Positions 17,744 through 26,685 of a stretch of DNA of 64,000 nucleotides are shown here, piece by piece. The position numbers were made by a program, and so were the translations under genes. The notes under the pieces were generated by a model. The model saw nothing but the letters and a program-made list of their open reading frames with translations. It searched no databases and was not told the DNA's origin. How positions within the stretch are numbered: the first letter of the stretch is position 1; the number at the start of each line of letters is the position of its first letter. The DNA comes from Ruminococcus sp. (GTDB taxonomy: Bacteria; Bacillota; Clostridia; Oscillospirales; Ruminococcaceae), in assembly GCA_017462565.1 (NCBI GenBank), contig JAFTQW010000040.1:62001-126000 (forward strand), read 5' to 3'.

Positions 17744-20362
17744 TCATCGAATCAAGTCCGCCATGTCTTTCAGCAGGTCACGGCATTCAGCGTCGGTAAG
17801 CTCGTCTATATTGGTTTTTTCAAGCATTTCCAATGCGCTTTCACGGTTTATCGCTCCAAAGCTTATCTGCTCTGTTTCCGCCTGTTCTGCTGCCAAAAGA
17901 CTGTTCTTATGACTCTTTTCCATTTCCTCAAGAATCTCCCTCGCTCTGCTTATAACCTTGGAAGGAAGTCCGGCAAGCTTCGCAACGTCAACGCCGTAGC
18001 TCTCGTCAACTCCTCCACGGACGATTTTTCGCAGAAAACGAATAGTTCCGCCATGCTTATTCACAGCGATACTGTAATTTTTTACGCCCTCAAGCTCATT
18101 TTCAAGACCGATAAGCTCGTGGTAATGCGTTGCGAAAAGAGTCTTACAGCCAAGCTTTTTTGAACTGCATATATGCTCGGCAACAGCCTTTGCAATACTC
18201 ACTCCGTCAAATGTAGAAGTACCTCTGCCAACCTCGTCGAGTATGACAAGGCTGTCGTGAGTGGCATTTTTCAGAATATCCGCAACTTCGCTCATTTCAA
18301 CCATGAATGTACTTTGTCCGGCAGTGAGATCATCGGAAGCTCCGACACGGGTAAAGATTTTATCGACAACGGAAATTTTCGCAGAGTCCGCCGGAACGAA
18401 GCTTCCGATCTGAGCCATGAGAACGATAAGCGCAGTCTGACGCATATAGGTCGATTTACCGGACATATTCGGCCCTGTTATCACGGACATCCTGTTTGAT
18501 TTATTATCGATATAGACATCGTTCGGCACAAACATTTCTCCGTCAAGCATGAGTTCGACAACCGGATGACGTCCGCCCTTGATATCGACAGCTCCGTCAA
18601 GGGAAATATCGGGCTTAACGTACTGATTTTTCAGTGCAGTGTCGGCGAAAGCGCAGAGTACATCAACAGAAGCAACAGAAGAAGCCGTCTTCTGAACCAT
18701 TTCAAGCTTGGTTGCAAGAAAATCCCTGACTTCGGAAAAAATATCGGCTTCAAGCGAAAGCGCCTTATCTTTAGCGCCGAGAATTGCGTTTTCGGCATTT
18801 TTCAGCTCTTCCGTTATGTAACGCTCGGCATTTGCAAGAGTCTGCTTACGGATATATCCCTCCGGAACAAGCTCCTGGTAAGAACGTGTTACTTCAATGT
18901 AATAGCCGAACACCCTGTTAAATCCGATTTTAAGCGTTTTAATGCCGGTGGCTTCACGTTCACGGCATTCAATATCCTCGATCATTTCCTTGCCGTGGTT
19001 CATTATGTGGCGCAGAGAATCAAGTTCTTCATTAAAGCCGTCCTTAATAACTCCGCCGTCCTTGACTGCGACCGGAGGATCATCCACAACAGCATTTTCC
19101 ACAAGCCTAACCATCTCTTCAAGAGTCGAAATGTCGTTGTTATACTTTGAAAGCAGCTTATTGTCGCTGAATTTTTCAAGCTCCTTTTTAAGAGAAGGAA
19201 GCTGCATCGCCGTAGCTGAAAGCGCTTTCAGATCACGTGGATTCGCCTTTTTATACATAACCTTTGTCATAAGGCGCTCAAGGTCGTAGACTCGCTCCAA
19301 AAGAATTTGTATATCTGAAAGAATCACGCTTTTTCTGGTCAAAGCTTCAACTGCGTCAAGGCGCTCGATAATTCTCGCCGGACTTTTCAGCGGCTGTTCT
19401 ATCCAGTTTTTAAGCATACGCCGTCCCATTGAGGTTTTCGTTGAATCGAGAACCCAGAGCAGCGAACCCTTTCTGTCTTTTGAACGAAGAGTTTCAGTAA
19501 GCTCAAGATTTCGTCTTGCATTCAGATCGAGTCCCATATAGGCATCGCTGTTAAGAATTTCTATTGACGTAAAACGTGAAACCGAGATTTTCTGCGTGTC
19601 GTCGATATAGTCGAAAAGACCGCATACCGCACAGCAGTCCGCACCATTCTCGCTTATCCCAAGCTCGGAAAACGATTTGACTTTAAAGAGGTTCAGCACG
19701 ACGCTCCGTCTCTTCTCGGGAGAAAAGCAAACGCTGTCACGAAGCGTTACCGGGCACTTCATGCGTATTTTCACAAAATCAGTGACATTTTTCAGCGAAA
19801 GAAAATTTTCGGGGAATATTATCTCTGCCGGCTGACAGCGTGAAAGCTCGTTAATAACGCTGGCTTCAAGATCCTTGCCCTCGAAAAAGCTGAGAAAAGC
19901 CTCGCCGGTTGAAATATCGGCAGAAGCAACTCCGCAGGTCTGCTCAGTCTGATCGTAGAAAATACTGCAAACGTAGTTATTTTTTCCTTCATCAAGCATA
20001 CTGCTTTCGATCAGCGTTCCCGGGGTGACAACTCTTATAACATCACGGACTACTATCCCTTTTGATTCGGCCGGATCAGTAAGCTGCTCGCAGACAGCAA
20101 CCTTAAATCCTCTGTCAATAAGCTCTTTTATATAAGTATCCGCCGCATGATAGGGGACGCCGCACATCGGCGCACGTTCTTCAAGACCGCAGTCCCTGCC
20201 CGTTAAAGTAAGCTCCAGAGCCTTTGAAACGACTATTGCATCATCGAAAAACATCTCGTAAAAATCGCCGAGACGAAAAAATAAAACGCAGTCTTTGTAC
20301 TTATCCTTGATCTCCAGATATTGCTGCATCATCGGAGAAATTTTGCTTCTGTCTATTTCCAT
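17744..20362 (-). CDS. mutS: DNA mismatch repair protein MutS
   Basis: An 872-residue mismatch sensor. The N-terminal mismatch-binding domain has the conserved FYEMF segment (phenylalanine-X-glutamate wedge), then connector, lever and clamp domains. The ATPase carries Walker A GPNMSGKSTYMRQTA and Walker B DEVGRGTSTFDG, with an HTH dimer region at the end. Length and order are typical of MutS1. It is followed by two small unknown genes and then mutL. ylbF precedes it, an order common in Clostridia. Confidence 0.96.
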   Translation of the reverse strand: MEIDRSKISPMMQQYLEIKDKYKDCVLFFRLGDFYEMFFDDAIVVSKALELTLTGRDCGLEERAPMCGVPYHAADTYIKELIDRGFKVAVCEQLTDPAESKGIVVRDVIRVVTPGTLIESSMLDEGKNNYVCSIFYDQTEQTCGVASADISTGEAFLSFFEGKDLEASVINELSRCQPAEIIFPENFLSLKNVTDFVKIRMKCPVTLRDSVCFSPEKRRSVVLNLFKVKSFSELGISENGADCCAVCGLFDYIDDTQKISVSRFTSIEILNSDAYMGLDLNARRNLELTETLRSKDRKGSLLWVLDSTKTSMGRRMLKNWIEQPLKSPARIIERLDAVEALTRKSVILSDIQILLERVYDLERLMTKVMYKKANPRDLKALSATAMQLPSLKKELEKFSDNKLLSKYNNDISTLEEMVRLVENAVVDDPPVAVKDGGVIKDGFNEELDSLRHIMNHGKEMIEDIECREREATGIKTLKIGFNRVFGYYIEVTRSYQELVPEGYIRKQTLANAERYITEELKNAENAILGAKDKALSLEADIFSEVRDFLATKLEMVQKTASSVASVDVLCAFADTALKNQYVKPDISLDGAVDIKGGRHPVVELMLDGEMFVPNDVYIDNKSNRMSVITGPNMSGKSTYMRQTALIVLMAQIGSFVPADSAKISVVDKIFTRVGASDDLTAGQSTFMVEMSEVADILKNATHDSLVILDEVGRGTSTFDGVSIAKAVAEHICSSKKLGCKTLFATHYHELIGLENELEGVKNYSIAVNKHGGTIRFLRKIVRGGVDESYGVDVAKLAGLPSKVISRAREILEEMEKSHKNSLLAAEQAETEQISFGAINRESALEMLEKTNIDELTDAECRDLLKDMADLIR

Positions 20363-20403
20363 TGGGTTGCTCCTTTTGTAAGTTTTTTACATATTGATGT
20401 CTA

Positions 20404-20808
20404 TCAGCCGCATCCGCCGCAGGTAGAACAGCTTCCTGTGCATCCTGTAGAGGGCTGGCAGGTATCAGGGTCTTCGCCGTTTGCGCAGAGTGAAATTATC
20501 TGATTTACGTTGTTGATAAGTCCTTCAAGAGCCTGCTGTGCCGCATTGAATACGATCATATTTTTGTTGCTCATTATTTTCTGATAAACAGCTTTAAGCT
20601 CTTCGTCAATTTTCTGGAGCTTATCACCGTCTTTATTTTCCTCGCTCATTGCCTTGCTGAGGTCGCTGCGGAGCTGCGAAAAGCGCTCTATATCGGCTTG
20701 AAGCTCACTGTCGTTATCGTTCACCTGTTTTGCAAGATTGTAAGCGATATAGCGGTCATCCTGCTGAATTGCCTTTCCCAGTTCTCTTGTTAATTCAATT
20801 ACATCCAT
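20404..20808 (-). CDS. ylbF: YlbF/YmcA-family protein with a cysteine-rich tail
   Basis: A 134-residue, mostly helical protein of the YlbF/YmcA family (about 1-105: ELGKAIQQDDRYIAYN, IERFSQLRSDLSKAM). In Bacillus, YlbF, YmcA and YaaT form a complex that binds iron-sulfur clusters and affects RNase Y and Spo0A phosphorylation. The last 27 residues contain six cysteines (positions about 107-133, ending TGCTGSCSTCGGCG), suggesting metal or cluster binding. It is upstream of mutS. The tail is seen directly; the cluster is inference. Confidence 0.85.
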   Translation of the reverse strand: MDVIELTRELGKAIQQDDRYIAYNLAKQVNDNDSELQADIERFSQLRSDLSKAMSEENKDGDKLQKIDEELKAVYQKIMSNKNMIVFNAAQQALEGLINNVNQIISLCANGEDPDTCQPSTGCTGSCSTCGGCG

Positions 20809-20867
20809 GATTGATTCTCCTTAATTAATTATTTATATAGACAAACAATTGTAAATTGTTCAATCTT

Positions 20868-21746
20868 TTATTGGGTTACGTTTTGAATATTTTCCTCTGT
20901 AAGCTTAATAAATTCCAGTTCAAGCGGTTCTGTGCCGCCTGTGAATTCCCTGTCCATTTCGTTATATTCGGTAACGTCAACAGGTTCTGCCGTACCACTG
21001 TGCCAATCGGGACGAATATAATAAACGAATCCCGAATTGCTCGTGTCGGCTTCATACGGATATTCTATAAAATTTGTTCCGTTATTCTCTTCGGCAGCTG
21101 AGTTTCTTACCTTTACATCTTCAAGATCAAGAGCTTCTACAAATCCCAAAAACTCATACGAATCCGTTTCACGATCGTATCTGTACATACCATATGGCCA
21201 GAAACGTCCGGATGGACCTTGATTATGAGAATCTTTAACCTTTACTGCACCGTTTTCATAAAAAGTAAATGCCGGATATGCGCTGAACTGCAATACAAGA
21301 TTTCCCTCAGCGTCATGATCGTATATTATTCCTATCTGCCCTGCCGTATAATAATTGGTCAGCTTGAATATAAGTTCGTCGCTTCCATCGTTGTCAATAT
21401 CGTAAATCAAAAAATCATTTTCTTCTATATCATAATCATTCGACAATATCTGTTCATCTAAAAATAATGGAAGCTTATAATTATAATATATAGTTTCCAA
21501 AACCTCACGATAAGTTTGTTTTTCATAAACATTTTCCGAAGCTTCTTCCGTCTGCGGCTGAGTTACAGTTTCTGTAATAATTTCCGTTGAAGCTTCAATA
21601 AGTTCGGTTGTTGAAATTGTGGATTCAGTCGTTTCCGCCTGTGATATTGTTACAGTTACCATATCAGCTTCGCTTTTTTCTTCTTCCACAGAGGAACAGC
21701 CCGTGAGCATAAAAGCTACTCCTGCTATTAATAATATCTTTTTCAA
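20868..21746 (-). CDS. Lipoprotein with an acidic calcium-loop-like repeat
   Basis: A 292-residue lipoprotein. The signal peptide ends in lipobox LTGC at about residue 16, followed by a Thr/Glu-rich spacer to about 75. The mature domain has DIDNDGSDELIFKL, a short FG-GAP/VCBS-like motif, then aromatic-rich beta segments. I cannot name a function; a surface protein is likely. It lies 23 bases after another lipoprotein gene on the same strand. Both should be processed by LspA, encoded in the same window. Confidence 0.75.
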   Translation of the reverse strand: MKKILLIAGVAFMLTGCSSVEEEKSEADMVTVTISQAETTESTISTTELIEASTEIITETVTQPQTEEASENVYEKQTYREVLETIYYNYKLPLFLDEQILSNDYDIEENDFLIYDIDNDGSDELIFKLTNYYTAGQIGIIYDHDAEGNLVLQFSAYPAFTFYENGAVKVKDSHNQGPSGRFWPYGMYRYDRETDSYEFLGFVEALDLEDVKVRNSAAEENNGTNFIEYPYEADTSNSGFVYYIRPDWHSGTAEPVDVTEYNEMDREFTGGTEPLELEFIKLTEENIQNVTQ

Positions 21747-21769
21747 TTTATTATCTCCATCCAGTCAAT

Positions 21770-23608
21770 TTATGTGGTTTTATTTTCATAATATGTCTTT
21801 ACCAGATTGCCGTCCGTATCAAGCTCCGCAATATAGGAGTAATACGGTCCGGACGAAATTTCCACAAAGATATGTCCGTTTTCAATGCAAAGCTTATCTA
21901 TCATATAATGATAATCATTGCCGAAGAATTCCTGAGCGCTGAAAAGCTTCCTGTTTACACCATTTTCAAGTATAAAAATACTACTGTCTCTCTTAATCTC
22001 ATCATAAGTTGAATAAACTATATCATTCCCGATGAAATCAAAATTAATCACTTTTTCATTAACCGCTTCTATGGAATAATCAGAAAGTTTCATCCGCCAA
22101 AGATCATAATCGTCTATATAATACATATAACCATTATGAATCCGCCCAACTCCACCTTGCGGAATCTCGGTATTTACTCCTGTTTCAATATCATATATGC
22201 CTAATTTATGGTATTTCTTTGCATCGTAATAAATTTTATTGTCATAAACCAGAAAATCAAGAGCATAATCGGCTTCATCAAGAGTTAAAACGGATTCCGG
22301 ATTTTCACCGTTATAGCCCACTCTGCAAATTTCAGCAGTTTTATCGTCCGAAATAACATAGTAAATGTAATCTCTGGTAAAATAGCTTTTGTGTATGTAC
22401 GACTGTGGATAAGCGCAAATATCAGATACGGCATTATTCTCGCATTTGCAGAAACTTACACCGTCGATACTCCACTTTGTTCCATAGAAAGTATCTCCGC
22501 TTTTATAGTACCATATACAGTCCTCGCCGTTTTCAACAGGAACAGGATTTCCGTCGCCGTTATCGAAGCTCAGAACAAAGTTTGCGCTGTCTCTTCCTCC
22601 AACATATGAATAGTAATAATAATCGGAATCGGAGAAGAAAACAGGTTTTCTCTTGTTTAAATCGTCAAAGTTTTCTTTTTCCAAGTCGATTATATAAAGA
22701 AAATGCTTCTCGGCAGGATGATATTGATTGGCATAAACGTACAGTTCATTTTCTGAAACAAATTTCAAAGAAAAGTTCACATAGTCATTTTCGCTTGAAA
22801 AAGTGTATTCTTCAAGCAAGTCTCCTGTTTCAATTGAAATTAGAGAAACGGTGTAGACATTCTCCACACTGCCTGACCTGTCCGCAAAAATATTTGCGGA
22901 AAATTTTCCGTCCGGAGAAAAAGCGTCACAAACCGTATATCTCCGCTCCTTAAAAAGGGGATCAGGAATATCCTCAAGCTCATATGTATTCAGATTCAAC
23001 CTTGAATAGCCGTAAAAGTCGGATATCCGTGCTTTCGACAGAATCAGATAATCCCCCGAAACGCACTTCGGATAATACCCGATATGCCCTTCGTCAGGCT
23101 CAATTCGGAAATCCTCTCCTGTTTCCAGATTATAAACTCCGCAGCCTAAATTAGCGTCCTCCTGATGAATCGTATAGCTGAAACGGCTGTTATCAATAAT
23201 ACTGCCAATTGTAACATATACCGTTTCACTTTCCACGGGAAGGTCGATCAACCCATTGATTTCATCCGATTCAGATAAAAGAGTAACATTGCCGTTTTCA
23301 CATATAAGCGTTCCGAAAGCAGGGACTTCAAATTCGCTTTTGCTCAGATTTTCTTCATCGTATTGAGAATAGGCGCTGTTTTCAGACAGACTCAGATCAA
23401 GCTCTTTAACATGACTGTTCGTCACAGCAGGCAGAGTACCATTTGTCAAAGCTTCCGTTGTGAGTTCTTCTGTTGATTTTTCTGTTGTAACCGAAGCAGT
23501 TTCGGACAAAGTTTCCGGCGAAACATCAAAAGAATCTTTACTTTTACTATTTGAAGAGCATCCTGCAAGCAGGGCTGCTGTGAGAAGTGCAGCCGTTATT
23601 TTTTTCAT
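21770..23608 (-). CDS. Large lipoprotein with beta-propeller-like repeats
   Basis: A 612-residue lipoprotein: signal peptide with LAGC lipobox at about residue 17, a Ser/Thr/Glu-rich linker to about 65, then repeated beta-blade-like segments such as GYMYYIDDYDLWRMKLSDYS and DNKIYYDAKKYHKLGIYD, reminiscent of DUF5050-type propellers. It probably sits on the outer face of the membrane, and no enzyme motif is visible. It shares the Thr-rich linker style of the next lipoprotein and lies just downstream of miaB. Confidence 0.75.
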   Translation of the reverse strand: MKKITAALLTAALLAGCSSNSKSKDSFDVSPETLSETASVTTEKSTEELTTEALTNGTLPAVTNSHVKELDLSLSENSAYSQYDEENLSKSEFEVPAFGTLICENGNVTLLSESDEINGLIDLPVESETVYVTIGSIIDNSRFSYTIHQEDANLGCGVYNLETGEDFRIEPDEGHIGYYPKCVSGDYLILSKARISDFYGYSRLNLNTYELEDIPDPLFKERRYTVCDAFSPDGKFSANIFADRSGSVENVYTVSLISIETGDLLEEYTFSSENDYVNFSLKFVSENELYVYANQYHPAEKHFLYIIDLEKENFDDLNKRKPVFFSDSDYYYYSYVGGRDSANFVLSFDNGDGNPVPVENGEDCIWYYKSGDTFYGTKWSIDGVSFCKCENNAVSDICAYPQSYIHKSYFTRDYIYYVISDDKTAEICRVGYNGENPESVLTLDEADYALDFLVYDNKIYYDAKKYHKLGIYDIETGVNTEIPQGGVGRIHNGYMYYIDDYDLWRMKLSDYSIEAVNEKVINFDFIGNDIVYSTYDEIKRDSSIFILENGVNRKLFSAQEFFGNDYHYMIDKLCIENGHIFVEISSGPYYSYIAELDTDGNLVKTYYENKTT

Positions 23609-23632
23609 GTCATCACCTTTTTGTTCTGTATT

Positions 23633-25000
23633 TTATATCTTTTTACCTATAACTGCCCAATTCATGGATTCAATAATTTCCACGTCAGCAAATTGTCCGA
23701 TAAGCGAAGAATCGCCCTCAAATTCGACAATTATGTATTCGCTGCTCTTTCCCGAAACAAATCCCTTTCTTTTTTTCGAGATGCCGTCTACCAGCACACG
23801 CATTTTTTTGCCCACAAACCGCTGATAACGTTCCGTGGAGATCTCTCGCTGAACCTCCAGCAGTTTTCTCATACGCTCGCTCTTAATCTCATCGGAAATT
23901 TTGTCGGGCATTTCGGCAGCCTTAGTGCCGCTCCGCTTTGAATAAATAAAGGAGTAGATATTGTCGTACTTAGCATATCTTATAAGGTCGAGAGTAGCCT
24001 CAAATTCCTCGTCGCTCTCATCAGGAAATCCGACAATAATATCCGTCGTGAGTGAAAAATCACTGTCACGGTTTCTTATATAGTCAACTATCTGAAGATA
24101 TTTTTCCGCAGTATAACGTCTGCTCATTCTTTCAAGAACACTGTCGCTTCCGCTCTGAACGGGCAAATGAAGCGATTTTGCCACCTTACTGCAATCAAAA
24201 ATAGTGTCAATAAGCTCTATTGAAGCGTCTTTGGGATGAGATGACATAAATCGGATTATAAAATCTCCGTCTATCTTATCAAGCTCACGCAAAAGCTTAG
24301 GGAAAGAAATTCCGCCGCTGAGATCGTTTCCATAAGAGTTCACATTTTGTCCGAGAAGCATAATTTCCTTGTATCCAGTCTGAACCAGCCGCGTCACTTC
24401 ACTGATAATATCCTCAGCCGAACGGCTTCTCTCACGTCCACGAACATACGGAACAATGCAGTATGTACAGAAATTATTGCATCCGAACATTATCGGAACA
24501 GACGCCTTGAACTTGCTTTCACGAACCTGTTCGACCGTTTCTGAAAAATCGTCATATTCAGCTATATCGGCTGAAAATCTCGTTCCGTGAACGCTTTCAA
24601 GCAGAAGCTTCGGAAGAGAATTTATCGCCGAAGTTCCGAGGACAAAACTAACCTGCGGATATGATTTTTTTATTTTCTCCGCAATATGCTCCTGAGCGGT
24701 CATACATCCTGAAACACCTATTATTAATGACGGATTGAGTTCCTTTAGCTTTTTCATGCTTCCAATAATTCCGAAAACCCTGTCCTCCGCCGATTCACGT
24801 ACAGCGCAGGTATTGAGAATAATGAGGTCGGCTTCGTTTTCATTCTCAGTGAAGCTATAACCGATTTGTTTAAGCAAACCCTTTATTTTTTCTCCGTCGG
24901 AAACGTTAAGCTGACAGCCAAAACTTCTGACGTAGGCTTTTTTTGATCTGCCGGAAAAAAGTTTATTTAATTCATTTATATAAAATCTATTATCGTTCAA
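23633..25000 (-). CDS. miaB: tRNA-2-methylthio-N6-dimethylallyladenosine synthase MiaB
   Basis: About 455 residues. The N-terminal UPF0004 domain has three cluster cysteines (SFGCQLN, NTCAVRE, SGCMTAQE), and the radical SAM domain has CNNFCTYCIVPYVRGRERSR. A C-terminal TRAM domain follows (VGKKMRVLVDG ... FADVEIIES). The enzyme methylthiolates i6A37 made by MiaA. No ATG fits: I use the TTG at 25000, with GGGG about 8 bases upstream. A TTG at 25036 is an alternative. The nearby ATG at 25023 is in another frame and quickly stops. Confidence 0.94.
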   Translation of the reverse strand: MNDNRFYINELNKLFSGRSKKAYVRSFGCQLNVSDGEKIKGLLKQIGYSFTENENEADLIILNTCAVRESAEDRVFGIIGSMKKLKELNPSLIIGVSGCMTAQEHIAEKIKKSYPQVSFVLGTSAINSLPKLLLESVHGTRFSADIAEYDDFSETVEQVRESKFKASVPIMFGCNNFCTYCIVPYVRGRERSRSAEDIISEVTRLVQTGYKEIMLLGQNVNSYGNDLSGGISFPKLLRELDKIDGDFIIRFMSSHPKDASIELIDTIFDCSKVAKSLHLPVQSGSDSVLERMSRRYTAEKYLQIVDYIRNRDSDFSLTTDIIVGFPDESDEEFEATLDLIRYAKYDNIYSFIYSKRSGTKAAEMPDKISDEIKSERMRKLLEVQREISTERYQRFVGKKMRVLVDGISKKRKGFVSGKSSEYIIVEFEGDSSLIGQFADVEIIESMNWAVIGKKI

Positions 25001-25138
25001 AACAGATACCCCACTTTTTTCATGCCGCTTCCTCAATCAAGCTGTGTCGATACTGTCTGAATTTTTCTTATTTAAGACAAATTCAGACATCAAAATAATC
25101 AGCAAGACCAGCAAAGCTATATAATCTTGTAATATATT

Positions 25139-25167
25139 ATTATAACATATTTCCTGCGTTTTTTCAA
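25139..25167 (-). promoter_or_regulatory. Promoter upstream of miaB
   Basis: On the minus strand TTGAAA (25167-25162), a 17-base spacer and TATAAT (25144-25139). It would start the long minus-strand series beginning with miaB, giving a leader of about 130 bases. Confidence 0.7.
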
Positions 25168-25237
25168 TAGCCTGCCAAAGTTTTATTCAAGTAAATCCGG
25201 TAAGAAAAGAATCCATAATTTTTTCTGTAAAATCCTG

Positions 25238-25266
25238 TTGACAATACAAATAATTTGAGTTAAAAT
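25238..25266 (+). promoter_or_regulatory. Promoter of the Phd/YefM-like gene
   Basis: TTGACA (25238-25243), a 17-base spacer, and TAAAAT (25261-25266), about 60 bases before the start codon. An AAGGAG site precedes the ATG. The miaB promoter is divergent, about 70 bases away. Confidence 0.75.
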
Positions 25267-25324
25267 AATCTAAAAGAAAGATTTAAAACCGTTAATTTTT
25301 CAATAAAAAAGGAGAACAACGCCT

Positions 25325-25606
25325 ATGATTTCTATTAAACATGAAGATTTCAGCCGCAATTATGATTTATTCACAAAGCTGTGCGAAATTACATCTGAAC
25401 CAATCAAGCTTGTTAAAGAAGGCTCGCCTGATCTTATCATTATGAACGCTGATGCCTATGAACGCCGAAAAAAGCTTCTCGATCTGCGTGAAAAACTTCT
25501 CCGGATAAACGAAGACACATCATTTGATTCAAAAGGAATTTCTATCGAAGAGCTTGGCAAATACATTGCTGAAATAGAAAACGAAAACAAAGAAAACACT
25601 TTATGA
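25325..25606 (+). CDS. Phd/YefM-like antitoxin-type protein without an adjacent toxin
   Basis: A 93-residue protein whose first 60 residues fit the Phd/YefM antitoxin fold: an N-terminal beta-alpha-beta (FTKLCEITSEPIKLVKEG) and the typical PDLIIMNADAYERRKKLL strand-helix. The acidic C-terminal half would be the toxin-binding arm. No RelE/YoeB/Doc toxin follows: only 126 bases separate it from pspA and the upstream gene is miaB on the other strand. It is either an orphan antitoxin acting as a repressor or a domesticated regulator. Confidence 0.7.
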   Translation: MISIKHEDFSRNYDLFTKLCEITSEPIKLVKEGSPDLIIMNADAYERRKKLLDLREKLLRINEDTSFDSKGISIEELGKYIAEIENENKENTL

Positions 25607-25636
25607 TGAAAATTTGATGAAACTGTTAAAATATTC

Positions 25637-25665
25637 TTGACAAGCCGAATTTTCTGCTCTATAAT
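25637..25665 (+). promoter_or_regulatory. Consensus promoter of pspA
   Basis: TTGACA (25637-25642), a 17-base spacer and TATAAT (25660-25665), a perfect sigma-A match immediately followed by a large inverted repeat. Confidence 0.9.
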
Positions 25666-25706
25666 ATTATTATTGAAAGACAAAGGGGTTGTCTTTCAAT
25701 AATAAT
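25666..25706 (+). repeat. Perfect 18-bp inverted repeat at the pspA transcription start
   Basis: Arms 25666-25683 and 25689-25706 are exact reverse complements with a 5-base AGGGG loop. The left arm begins directly after the -10 box, so the expected start point falls inside it. It could be an operator for a dimeric repressor, an mRNA 5' hairpin, or, with the five T residues after it, an attenuator. Sequence alone does not decide. Confidence 0.85.
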
Positions 25707-25732
25707 TTTTCCATGACACAGGAGGGTTTTTT

Positions 25733-26428
25733 ATGGGAGTATTTCGTAGATTAAGCGATCTTCTTAAATCAAATGTAAACGATCTTATCGACAGAGCTGA
25801 AGATCCGGAAAAAATGGTTAAACAGATCATTATTGATATGCAGAAGGAGCTTACCAAAGCTACACAGAATTATGGAAAGGCTAAGGCAAGTGAACGTCTT
25901 GCTGAAAAGAAGTACCTTGAAGCACAAAAAGTTTCCGAAAGCTGGGAGCTGAAAGCTAAGGCTGCACTCTCTCAGGGTAATCAGGAGCTTGCGAAGCAGG
26001 CTCTTGCAAAAAAAGTTAAGGCCGATGAAGACGTTGCAAGCTACAAGGAAATGTACGAGTCTATTTCTGACCAGACTGAGGCTATCGGAAATCAGGTTGA
26101 AGTTCTGAAATCCAAACTTGATGAAGCTAAATCTAAACAGGCGATGCTTATTGCACGTTCGCAGATGGCTGAAACACAGAAAAATCTCGCTAAATCTTCC
26201 GGCGGATTTGATGGTTCTTCATCTTTAGAAAAGTTCAAAAGAATGGAAGAAAAGGTTGAACGTAAAGAGGCTGAGGCTTCCGCTTTTTCTGAAATTGCCG
26301 GAGCGGACGATGATGTAAGCGATTCTTTTGAAAAGCTTGAATCCGATGCAAAAGTTGACGCAGAGCTTGCAAGACTTATGGCTGAAATGAACGGCGGAGC
26401 AAATGCTGATTCTTCAGATGCCGAATAA
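25733..26428 (+). CDS. pspA: PspA/IM30 family membrane-stress protein
   Basis: A 231-residue, almost entirely coiled-coil protein of the PspA/IM30/Vipp1 family, starting GVFRRLSDLLKSNVNDLIDR, with AEDPEKMVKQIIIDMQKEL near residue 25. These ESCRT-III-like proteins bind stressed membranes and form rods or rings. Ala/Glu/Lys-rich helices run to about 200, and the tail is acidic. AGGAGGG lies 9 bases before the ATG. No pspF, pspBC or liaRS lies next to it. A 55-residue membrane protein follows after 20 bases and ends at a terminator. Confidence 0.92.
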   Translation: MGVFRRLSDLLKSNVNDLIDRAEDPEKMVKQIIIDMQKELTKATQNYGKAKASERLAEKKYLEAQKVSESWELKAKAALSQGNQELAKQALAKKVKADEDVASYKEMYESISDQTEAIGNQVEVLKSKLDEAKSKQAMLIARSQMAETQKNLAKSSGGFDGSSSLEKFKRMEEKVERKEAEASAFSEIAGADDDVSDSFEKLESDAKVDAELARLMAEMNGGANADSSDAE

Positions 26429-26448
26429 ACTAATCTCAGAGGTTTAAT

Positions 26449-26616
26449 ATGAGCGATAAAGAAAAATATACATCAAGAAAAATTATCAGGGATTCTCTCC
26501 CAATGCTCGGCGCTATTTTTATAGCTATTGCTTCAGTTTGCTATATCATGTTCAAAAGCTGGAGCAATAAGATCTACGTCGAAAAGTGGAAAGACTACGA
26601 TGAATGTGGTATATAA
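26449..26616 (+). CDS. 55-residue single-pass membrane protein after pspA
   Basis: Translation from the ATG at 26449 gives 55 residues: a basic N-terminus (MSDKEKYTSRKIIRD), one hydrophobic segment (LPMLGAIFIAIASVCYIMF, about 18-36) and a charged, Trp-containing tail. AGAGG is 6 bases before the ATG, and it lies 20 bases after pspA, ahead of the shared terminator. It could anchor or sense for PspA, as PspB/PspC or LiaI do elsewhere, but it is not a recognisable homologue. Confidence 0.7.
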   Translation: MSDKEKYTSRKIIRDSLPMLGAIFIAIASVCYIMFKSWSNKIYVEKWKDYDECGI

Positions 26617-26642
26617 AACAAATAAAACATAAAATAAAAATT

Positions 26643-26670
26643 AAGACCGCTTGCAGAAAGCGGTCTTTTT
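26643..26670. terminator. Bidirectional terminator between pspA operon and the APVLD-repeat gene
   Basis: A 10-bp perfect stem AAGACCGCTT/AAGCGGTCTT with a 5-base loop, followed by T residues on the plus strand and an A-rich flank that gives T residues on the minus strand. It lies between convergent genes. Confidence 0.88.
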
Positions 26671-26685
26671 ATATATCCTCATACT

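Noticed and set aside
25607-25732. A toxin gene partnering the Phd/YefM-like gene
   Set aside because: There are only 126 bases, holding the pspA promoter and palindrome; no toxin-sized frame fits.
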